64,000 bases of DNA. Source: Patella vulgata. Lineage: Eukaryota > Mollusca > Gastropoda > Patellidae. Position 1 is the stretch's first letter, and every line of letters begins with the position of its first letter. The translations under genes and the position numbers were made by a program. The stretch covers positions 10,833,390-10,897,389 of the forward strand of contig NC_065882.2 of assembly GCF_932274485.2 (NCBI RefSeq), given 5' to 3'. Under the pieces are notes generated by a model. That model did no database searches and had not been told where the DNA came from. It saw nothing but the letters and a program-made list of their open reading frames with translations. This document shows positions 30,564 to 41,100 of this stretch, piece by piece.

Positions 30564-32130
30564 TGCAAGTTCGTGCATTCTACATAGCTAAAACGACCAA
30601 AGCCGATTGATTAAGAGTGTATCCGCGAGAAGACCATGCAAAAAGTGCTAAGATGGGGGGTCGGAAGTTTTTGATCAAACTTATGGTATGACACCCCCTA
30701 GGGTCAAGAGGTAACATGCTGAAGTGGTTACAGTCTGATGTCGCTCTAAAGGACTGTACAGGAATTATTAATTTTATGGGTAAAATTGCGGTTTTCACAT
30801 GTGTATTTATCACCTTTTTTAAGCAGACTGCATTCTATGGTGGAATAGCAACCTTCTAATTTTGACCCTGTCTGATAAAGCGGGTGGTCAACTTCTACCC
30901 CAGCACTAATTTGAAAAAAAAAATCAGTACATACTAATTTTGTGTGGACTTGTTTTAGGGTACCATATTCACATTGTCCTTATAGTGCAGAAAAAGATAG
31001 ACTGTAACTTTTTCTTTCATGGTCGCAAGTAGAATTTCTTTGCTAAGCACATAGTATCCATAGGTGTAAAAAAAAATGACCGGAATGCAACATACTTAAA
31101 ATATACAGCTTATTGAAAAGTGCTAAAAATAAGCTTTTGTGGTACATTTTTTGGCAAATTTAATTAGAGAAATAAATTTTTTGACTTTTATACGTTTTCA
31201 TCATATCCATAGCCATTATTTGTACCGTGTTGTACTCTATATAAGTGTGTATTTGTATTTATTGTATATTTGGTATTGTCGTATTGTCCCTTTAACATAT
31301 TTGTTGTATTGTCTCTTTAAGATTTCATTTTCAAACAAGTTACCGAAAATGGCTACAAAATGTTTAATTTCAGAGTATGTTTCCACTATTCATTTTGGGA
31401 CACATCCACTGATTTCTACAATACAGAAATGTGGAAGCTTAAATATTAACGGCAACGAAGCCTAATTGCGTCGAAGTGGGTGACATTGAACAGTGTAGTA
31501 TGGTAGCTACAGCTCTCGGGCACCGTCAGCTGCACCTTCAGGGCCGGATTTAGAATAAGAGAGGCCCTAGGCAAACCCCCTGAACAGGGCCCACGACATG
31601 GACCTTGGGGCCCTGGGACAAGCAACTCGGTGAAAGGGTGGGTCGGGTGAAGTCATGCGGTTGGTGGTTCGAATCTCACTTTTAGGTGAATTTTTCATTT
31701 TCGTTGGATTATTTTATTTAAAATAATGTCTATTTGAGAGTAATGGATATGTTTGTTAAGATTGAGCACGTCGAAACTCCAATGGAAGGTCGTGGACAAC
31801 TGCAGAAGTCAATATTGCACATTTATGTGTTTTGGGACTATCCCAACTTATAAACCAAATTTGGTCAAAATCTGTGATTGAAGCCTTAGCACCTTCTGCA
31901 TGGTTTTCTCGCGGACACGCTCTTAAGAATGGGGCACTCCGACCTCCCGTCTAGGTGAACCATGGGCAAGTAATGTGTTGGAGAGAAGGAACTCGTCGCA
32001 TGCCTAATCCCCAGTGAATCACCCGGAATCCACTCTCCACAGACACAGCTCGCAAACACGTCGCCTTTTGCTACACACAGGGCATACGAAGGGTATATTC
32101 AGGAGGCAGGGAGTGGGGGGGGGGGGGCTT
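30564..32130 (-). mobile_element. LINE 5' end fragment split by a TTAA element
   Basis: 30564-30610 (taaaacgaccaaagccgatt) and 31927-32130 (cgacctcccgtctaggtgaa; catacgaagggtatattc) match the LINE 5' end at 40776-41055 in order and orientation. The insert at 30615-31922 separates them. It ends in a G-run at 32108, which corresponds to the LINE 5' terminus. Confidence 0.8.
30615..31922. mobile_element. TTAA-flanked element, family T2, 1.3 kb
   Basis: Inverted ends gagtgtatccgcgagaagac and gttttctcgcggacacgctc, with further arm similarity (accatgcaaaaagtgctaag). TTAA lies at 30611-30614 and 31923-31926. Removing it restores the LINE 5' sequence gccgattga..gaatggggcactccgacc, comparable to the copy at 40810-40840. 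No transposase frame seen. A poor frame at 31139-31465 is not convincing. Confidence 0.82.
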
Positions 32131-32463
32131 GTCTTGAAATATCGTGCAGAATATACATTTATCTCGAGAGTGTTAATATATTTTCAGTCATTGGTTATGT
32201 ATGTATGCTCTCAATTGTTAGGGAGTTAAAGTAAAACTTACATGCAATAACAAGTGGAGCACTTTAGCTCGCAAGTCGGCGGGGGGGGGGGGGGGTATAA
32301 TTATGTTGACACTTGGATTTAGTCGTGTATGAAATCTTATGTCGATTATTTTTTGAAGGATTGGTCTCGAGTTAATGGATATCGGCGATAAAAATAACGT
32401 TGATAGATAAAAACATTTATTTAATGACAAGAAAAATCACATTAAGGACTCAAATTTAATATT
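32131..32463. other. Stretch with a G-run, otherwise nothing
   Basis: G-run at about 32280-32296. No gene or repeat link recognised. Confidence 0.35.
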
Positions 32464-32477
32464 AGACCCGCAATGAA

Positions 32478-32721
32478 ATGAAGTTTTATGGCACGTCAGC
32501 ACCCACCGGGATATATTGCGCCAAACATATGGGGATTTATGTGAGACAAGTTAAAGAAATATCACAGAAAAAGTGTTATATGCATAAATAAAAACAGTAT
32601 CACAGTACATGTAAATAGAATTAAAAATGAAATAAACCTATGCATATTAATATTTAAAATACAAAAATGAAATGATAAATATACAATTAAAATTTATGAT
32701 AAAAACGTCTCTTTTAAAAAG
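32478..32721 (-). mobile_element. 5'-truncated LINE insertion (3' UTR only), 14 bp target duplication
   Basis: Contains the LINE 3' end (complement ttatggcacgtcagc, gccaaacatatgg) and the AT-rich 3' UTR back to gtctcttttaaaaa. Flanked by agacccgcaatgaa at 32464-32477 and 32722-32735. This is a textbook target-primed, 5'-truncated insertion. Confidence 0.9.
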
Positions 32722-32735
32722 AGACCCGCAATGAA

Positions 32736-33000
32736 TATTCGGTTATGGACACCATAGCTGTATTGTGGATCATTATGTAAAAGAAGTATATAATGGAATT
32801 GAATGTGTCGTCCAGACCTCTAATGACTTCCCTATGTCACTATACCATCTCTCCATGTCTTCCACTAATTGTGCATGGCGATTGTTCATGACTTTACGGT
32901 CAAGAGAGTTTCGACAAAGGTTTGGTTAATGGACAATAACCTCACCCAGTTTTAACAAAAGTCTCTAAAACATATTATTGACATGTATCGTATTCACAAC
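32736..33000. repeat. Unclassified repeat R, copy 1
   Basis: Shares tggcgattgttcatgacttt and taacctcacccagttttaac (in inverted orientation) with 47930-48034, where it borders a LINE. Extent to the left is uncertain. No coding frame. Confidence 0.55.
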
Positions 33001-34390
33001 ATTTTATAAATCATGTGGTAAAATGAGGAATTACTCTACAAAATTTAGAATTTTGCCAACCTTCTTACGTTTGACCACTGACCAAATGAGCCCTTCCTGC
33101 GAATTTAAAAACGAATCCAGAAAGTATTATTATAGTCTAGGGTTATCAATAAATGGCTAGCGTACAATACTAGCTCGACATTTCCAACCACTTCCGCCTT
33201 TTCTTATCAAAGAAAGAAGAGTTAATTTCAATCTTGGCTAATTTTTCCAAAAAAACTCACCTAGGACTATTCCAATCTAGTGCATACGTATGTATCTGTT
33301 TTTTACGCCAGCTTGATGCCACCAACTGTGCGGAAGTCCTCACAGCAACAACTTGAGTATCAATAGGGGACGATTGCGTTCAATCGTTTAATTTAATCCC
33401 AAGCAAAATTTAAAACAAGTTATAAACGTCTTTGCGGGAGCAAATATTTGTTTCTCATAAATCTGATATAGATATATCTACTAACATACACTCTTCTTTA
33501 AACATTTCCCCTTTGTTTTCGCGCTATTTTGAAATTGATGGAAATATGTATTCGTAGTTTTCATAAACTTGTAGCATTGATGTATACGAAATCAATCCAT
33601 GTCACAGAAAACTCTAACTGAAGTTGTTTTAGAGGAATATTCAAATTGTATGAGCCCCTATTCAAGTTATTTTGTAAATTAAACTGTTTATCATTAGATG
33701 CTTAATGGTGATGTTATATGTGACAAAATCATGTATTTCTATTTGATAGATATTTTATAGATTGGACAGATGCGGCATCCTTTTTTTATCATAACAAACA
33801 ACATGTATTTGTATTTGATTAAAAGTGAATGTTTTTATTATGGAACCGTTTTAAACATAAAATATATTCCTGAATCCCAAATAGAAGTTAATTGACTGTT
33901 TTGATATTTTATGTTCGCGTATAACGAAGCTCGAATCAACACCTCCACTCCCTGCCCGACACCTCACAACTGGGAGAAAATAAAGGTGCATATATCAATA
34001 TCACTGCAAAAAGATTCGACACATATATAACAGCATTTTGGTTTCCAATTTCAACTGTTCTGGAGGGGCCAGTTTCCCATCTGTCATTTGACTACAGGGG
34101 AATCTAACTGTTAAAATTAGGGGAATCAAACTGTTAAAATTAATTACAACTTGTAACTTATTAAACGTTGTATAATTAAACGAGTAAATTATATAACAAC
34201 TATTCATCCATATGTTTCCCTATAAAGCCATACATGCGCATAGCAGGCCGATAAACAGGAGAGCTCATACATTAAGGTAAGACTTTTTATAAACACAATT
34301 ATAAAACTGTAGTAACTAAGGCTATTTATTATTAGGATAATTATAAAAAAAATGTAATGATTTGTTTCAGACTAAGCATATTTAGTTCAT
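33001..34390. other. AT-rich stretch without recognised feature
   Basis: About 1.4 kb with no repeat shared inside the window and no plausible exon. gggaatc.aactgttaaaat is tandemly present twice near 34090-34140. Confidence 0.4.
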
Positions 34391-34407
34391 CTATTTCGTA
34401 TTTTCAT

Positions 34408-34733
34408 GGGGGATCACGTGGCTAAGTGGGTAAGACGCTGGCTCGCTAGCCTGGAGGTCGGGTGTTCGATCCCTGCATTGACCGAGAAAGTCCATCCAGA
34501 TTTTCCGGCGTGGTTCCCCCTTGTAAGTGATGCAGGACGGAGGGCCCGACAAGGACAGCTGTCTAATCCTTCCGGTTGGAATGCACGTAAAAGATCCCTT
34601 GGCAGTTGGAATTCGATATAAGAGTAGGCGACAGTGCCGCTGCCCGGGCAAAATTTCCCTCATAGCACACTGTATGGCGTATGCCCGTCTTCATTAGAAC
34701 AGTAGGACGTTAAACCCCATTTCATTTCATTTC
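34408..34733 (+). mobile_element. SINE family 1, near full length, 15 bp target duplication
   Basis: Head gggggatcacgtggctaagt, B box gttcgatccc, tail gacgttaaaccccatttc plus ATTTC units. Flanked by atttcgtattttcat at 34393-34407 and 34734-34748. About 40 bp of the middle are missing between ctaatccttc and atgcacgtaaaagat. Confidence 0.93.
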
Positions 34734-35110
34734 ATTTCGTATTTTCATAACTGATTTTTATCTGAAAGCATAAATGTTAAATAGTCAAATAGCATAATAA
34801 ACTTATAATAAATTAATCTACAGGCATACTACACAACGGCGGTTACGATTAAATTTTAGAAAAATCCCGATACAATAAAACTGTAGAGTTTCAAACGGCA
34901 TAAACTAGATGTCCACTTTAAATTTTAGCGTTCAAAAAGACGCCACTCCCATCACAACCGGCCTGGGTGAAAGTCGATATATATATATCAGCCTAGCAAT
35001 ATTCGTAGATGACGTAATTTAAATGGTACAAGAGAAGTTGAAACTGTATAATATTCGATCATGTTAATTAGTTAATATGTCGTTATTTACAGAGGCGTGA
35101 AATAAACACA

Positions 35111-38100
35111 ATGGAGATATTGGTGCTGTTGACGATATTCGGATTTCTTGTTTCTGAAGGTAATAAATATTATAATACCATTTTATTTCAATAAACGTTT
35201 AAAAACTCAAAATATAAAACCCCATGGACTTATCTGGCCGTTCCAGTGACAACAAGTTGATTTTAGTTTCTGATTTGATGCAAGTTCCTGATTACTTGAT
35301 AGTGTGTCAGCTTGGTTCAATGACAAGATGTTGTTGTTTAATGCCAGGATTGTCCAGCTCTCAATCATTGATTTAAAGAAGTTAGGATGGTGGGGGTTCT
35401 GGCTAGAGACAAAGGTAATGCTATTATTCGAACTTTCCTCAACTTTAGTAGCCCTCAATATTTGTATATCAATTGCCAAAGCCTTATTTATCCCAACGTC
35501 TATTACTTCGATGCTATTTCAATATATTTGTTTGTAGCTCACCTAATCGGAAGGTCCGCGGATCTTCATCTGTCACAATGGTGCATATTTTTGTACCTAA
35601 TGAGAACGGTATTTTATTTCTGGAAGGGTGTATATGACCTGACCTAAAACAAAAATAGATTCGGCATCTGTTTCCTTAGAATACATATCCGTTATTAGGA
35701 GCCCCCCCCCCCCCCACACACACACACTTCGTTTCACTAGAACATCGAAGAATGAGATTTGCAGATTGTTCGTTTCAGTTGGAAAATTGATATTAAGGTC
35801 TAAATTGTCTACTATGTTTCGCAAGTATGCAACATCGCTAATTCCAAATAGAAACTATATGGTCTATGAATCTTTTCAATAGATTTTCTAAATATAATCT
35901 GTAACTCACTCCATATTTAATTTCTACAATTGATTATAAGTTTTCCTCCAGAGACCCGATTATTAATTTGCCCCGCCTTTCGAAGAAACAGGGCGTTACT
36001 AAATGGTCCGTCTGTCTGTCTGTCACTTTCTGGGACACAACAACCATCCTTCTAATTGAGCTGTAATGTTCAACCTTGGTGTAGATTTTATTAGATTATT
36101 TCCTTGGTGTAGTTCGAAGATGAGATGAGGATTTTCTGCTTTAGTCTGGTTTCCCCCCCCCCCCCCCACTGCTAAAGACCCCTACGCGCAAGCGAATTAA
36201 TGAAATAAAATTAAACCATATGTTAGTCCCGAAATGACCTAGTTTGTGTCGAGTGGACGTTAAACCCCCATTTCTCTCTCTCTCTCTGCTTTAGGTAAGC
36301 AGAGATAAGCAGTTTGATTGGTTGATGCTTTGGGACACGATAAATTTAGTTCTAATTCAGTGAGTGATGAAAATTGGTGTATAGTTCCATCACATCAATA
36401 CCTTGACTAAGTTTGATAATGAACATTTTCGGCTCAGGGTAAGCAGAGCGATAAGCACTTTGATTGGTTGAGATTTTGGAGCTCGACAACTTTGATTATA
36501 ATTGATTGATAGGGGTGAAACTTCGTGTTTAGTTACATTACATCAATACCTTAACAAAGTTCGATGCTGAGCATTTTCTGCTTAGGCAAAGTAGAAACTT
36601 CAGTCTAATAGGTCGAGACTTTGGAACACAATAAATCTAATTGCGGTAGAATGTTCAAAACTGGTGTAGTTGAATGACTTGACAGAAATGACATGAAATG
36701 AAATGTGGTTTTATGGCACGTCAGCTCCAACCGGGCTATATTGCGCCAAACATATGGTGAATATTACAAGACAGGCTAAATTATATCACAGAAAAACATT
36801 ATATGCATAAATAAAAACAATATCACAATTAGTAAAATTAAAAATAAAATACATCTTTTATGCATATAAATATTAAATACAAAAATGAAATGATATATAT
36901 ATATACAATTAAAATTTCTGATAAAATCCTGTCTCCTTTAAAAAGTCTAACACTTTACCATATAAACCCGGTTGGGCAAACATGTGATGTAATGACTGAC
37001 AACGGTAAAAATTTGATCTAATATCCTTGAAATGCTTGCACTCAATCAAAATGTGCTTAACTGTCAAATGAACATGGCAGTGTTCACATTCTGGTTGAGG
37101 CTCTCGCTTTAAAATGAAAATATGAGTTAAAAAAGAATGACCAATGCGAGAGCGACACAAAACAACTTCATCCCCCCTGTTAGTTCTATAAGAGCTTGGC
37201 CAGCCTCCTAAAAGAGGCTTAATGTGATGAAGTTTGTTTGTGTCTGCAAGATCCCAAGACCGTTGCCAGCGGTCATCAATAAAATTATTTATACAGGATT
37301 TAAAATCCGTGTATGGCGTTAAAAATTCGAAAAAGGGAAGATCTAAGGCAGACAAATCTGCTTGATCATTCCCTTTTATATCCATGTGACTGGGGGGCCA
37401 GCAAAGGACAATGTCCTTGCTGATTACACTATTTTGCCTTATTACACTATTTTGCCTATACCGTTTTTTTAGGACTTCGAATTTTGTCTAATGGTTTGGA
37501 TTGTTCGTACTTGGTTTTATTTTATTGATAGTAACAGACCATAAATGTCTGCTACTAATGGGTGTTCAAGCTGTTTATTATTTATTGTGAGGACAAAGAA
37601 TCAGTAAAAATTATATATTTTAAATCAGATGTTGATTGAATGAACTCCAAAGCCTGAAGAATGGCCTGGAGTTCAGCTGTAAAGATGGAAGCAGCAGGTG
37701 GAAGGCGGACAGAAATGGTCTCAGATGGTGTCACAGTAGCCGAAGCTACACGATCACCATCTTTCGAACCATCTGTATATATTGGAGCATAATCACCATA
37801 TTTAGACCTTAGCTCTCGAAAGAGAGACTGAAACACCGTGGAGCTAGTATCACTCTTTTTATGTTGTGTAAGATCGAAATCAATCTTTGGGGGAGATATA
37901 GCCCACGGTGGAGTCCTAAAGAAAGAGGTATTCGCAATACTGTCTAGGCTGATACCAGCCTCAGACAAAATGGGTTGTATGCGAATACCGAAAGGTGGAA
38001 TAACTTTAGTCTTAAGCAGATATAGATGCTCATGATATGGTCTAAATATGGTGTTAAATGAAATATGATTTGGTAAAGATGCTATTTTCGTAGCATACTG

Positions 38101-41100
38101 CAGGGCCAGTTTATCACATCTATTGTGCAGTGAGGGCTCATGCGCCTCGACGTATAAACTGTCCACTGGAGATGTACGAAATGCTCCTAAACTGATTCTA
38201 AGTCCTTGGTTGTGTATGGTGTCGAGCTCCTTGAGATAAGACTCGCGGGCAGACCCATACACAATACACCCATAATCGAGTTTTGATCTTATTAAAGCTC
38301 GATATAATCGGAGCAAGACCTTACGGTCTGCTCCCCAGTCAGTATTTGATAAGATTCTCAATATGTTGAGGGCTTTCAGACATTTCTTTTTTAGGTTTTT
38401 AATGTGGGGGATAAATGATAATTTCTTATCAAATATCAGCCCCAGAATGAATGAATGAATGAATGAAATATGGTTTTATGGCACGTCAGCTCCAACCGGG
38501 CTATATTGCGCCAAACATATGGTGAATCTGAGACAAATTAAAACAATATCACATAAATGAATTTATATATGTAAATAAAAACAAATATCACAGAAAATAT
38601 ATTAATTAAAAATAAATATAACAAATCTTTTACATATATAAATATTTAAAAGGATATACATGATTAAATATATACAATTAAAATTGATTATAAAAGTTTG
38701 TCTCTTTTAAAAATGTTAGCACTTTGTCATATAGCTCTGGTTGAGCAAATAGCTGACGTACTGACTGGCAACGGTAATATTTAGATCTAATGTTCTTGAG
38801 ATGTTTCCACTCAATCAAGATGTGTTTCACTGTCAAAGGAACATGACAGTGAACACATTCCGGTTGAGGCTCTCGCTTCAAAATGAAAATATGAGTTAAA
38901 AAAGTATGACCAATGCGAGAGCGACACAAAACAACTTCATACCTTCTGTTGGTTCTATAGGAGTTGGGCCAATCTCCTAGGAGAGGCTTAATGTGATGAA
39001 GTTTATTTGTGCCTGCAAAATCCCAAAACCGTTGCCAGCGGTCATAAATAAAATGATTTATACACGAATTAAAATCTTTATATGGTATTAAAAAGGGTGA
39101 TTGGGGAAGATCTAAAGCAGCTTTGGCAGCAAAATCTGCTTGATCATTCCCCCTTATATCTACGTGACTGGGGAGCCAGCAAAAGACGACGTCTTTACTG
39201 TTGAACTCGTATGATAATAGCAGATGATAAACATCTGCTACTAATGGGTGTTCAAGCTGTTTGTTGTTAATTGCTTGAAGCGAGGACAGAGAATCAGTAA
39301 AGATGATATACTTTAAAGATGAAGAGGATTGTATGAACTCCAAGGCCTGAAGAATGGCCTGGAGCTCAGCTGTAAATATTGAAGCAGCAGGTGGAAGACA
39401 CACAGAAATGGTCTCAGATGGCGTCACGGTAGCCGAGGCTACCCGATCACCATCTTTAGAACCATCTGTGTAAATAGGAGCATAATCACCATACTTAGAC
39501 CTTAACTCTCTAAAGAGAGATTGGAACACCGTAGAGCTAGTATCTCTCTTTTTATGTTGAGTTAGATCGAAATCGATCTTTGGGGGAGATATAGCCCACG
39601 GTGGAGTCCTAAAGACAGGGGTATTCGCAATACTGTCAAGGCTGATACCAGCCTCAGACAAAAGGGGTTGTATGCGAATACCGAATGATGGAATAACATT
39701 AGTCTTCACCAGATACAAATGCTCATAAAGAGGTCTAAATATGGTGTTAAATGAAATGTGATTCGGAAGTGATGCTATTTTCGTAGCATACTGCAGGGCC
39801 AATTTATCACGTCTGTTGTGCAATGAGGGCTCATGCGCCTCGCCGTATAAACTGTCCACTGGAGATGTACGAAATGCTCCTAAACTGATTCTAAGTCCCT
39901 GGTTGTGTATGGTGTCGAGCTCTTTGAGATAAGACTCGCGGGCAGACCCATACACAATACACCCATAATCGAGTTTTGATCTTATTAAGTCAGTATTTGA
40001 TAAGACTCTCAATATGTTGAGGGCTTTCAGACATTTCTTTTTTAGGCTTTTAATGTGGGGGATAAATGATAATTTCTTATCAAATATCAGCCCCAGAAGT
40101 TTGGTTTCATCCACAACTGGAAGGCGGTTGCCATCCAAATAAAGTTCTGGATCAGGATGCAAACCTCGTTTCTGACAGAAATGCATGCAGACAGTCTTGG
40201 ATTTCGAAAAACGAAATCCATTTTCGGTTGCCCATTGTTGAAGTGAATTCAAAGAAAGCTGCAACTTACGTTCAATTATCCGCATGACTGTAGAACCATA
40301 GCACATCTGAAAGTCATCAGCATAAAGAGCGCCGTTTGTACCTGGTTTAAGGCACGCTGGGGTGGTATTAATTTTTATAGCAAAACGAGTAGGAGATAAT
40401 ATGCTTCCCTGAGGAACCCCCATTTCCTGGGGAAATGGGTCAGAGAATATTGATCCCAGTCGTACCTTAAATGACCTATCTTCCAGGAAATTTTTAATGA
40501 AGATAGGTAAGCGACCTCGTACGCTGAGGTTATGGAGGTCGCGCATGATACCATGTTTCCATGTAGTATCATAAGAGTGTTGGAGACAATATGCTTCCCT
40601 GGGGAACTCCCATTTCCTGAGGAAATGGGTCAGAGTATATTGATCCCAGGCGTACCTCCATAACCTCGGCCTACGAGGTCGCTTACCTATCTTCATTAAA
40701 CATTTCCTGGAAGATAGGTCATTTAAGGTACGCCTGGGATCAATATTCTCTGACCCATTTCCTCAGGAAATGGGAGTACACTTCTACAGAGCTAAAAACG
40801 ACCAAAGCCGATTGATCAGAGTGGGAAACTCTGACCTCCCGTCTAGGTGAACCATGGGCCAAAGTAATGTGTTGCAGAGAAAGGGCTCGCAAACCAAATC
40901 CCCACTCAATTACCAGGATTCAACTCTCCACCGACACGGGTCGCAACGCACGGCAAACACGTTGCCCCATTACGGGGATCCTTTTAGTCGCCTTTTACGA
41001 CACGCAGGACATACGAAGGGTATATTCTTATCACCCCCTACACCCCAGGGGGGGTTGACTTGACAGAGTGCGAACATACTCATTTTCCACTGAGGCTAAG

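Noticed and set aside
31139-31465. 108 aa plus-strand frame inside the TTAA element as its transposase
   Set aside because: Hydrophobic low-complexity translation of AT-rich DNA. No DDD catalytic pattern of piggyBac transposases.
38678-40696. Treating the 672 aa RT-RNase H frame as a host gene
   Set aside because: It is LINE copy A with a 3' UTR and tail. The first ~50 residues are a shifted duplicated segment.
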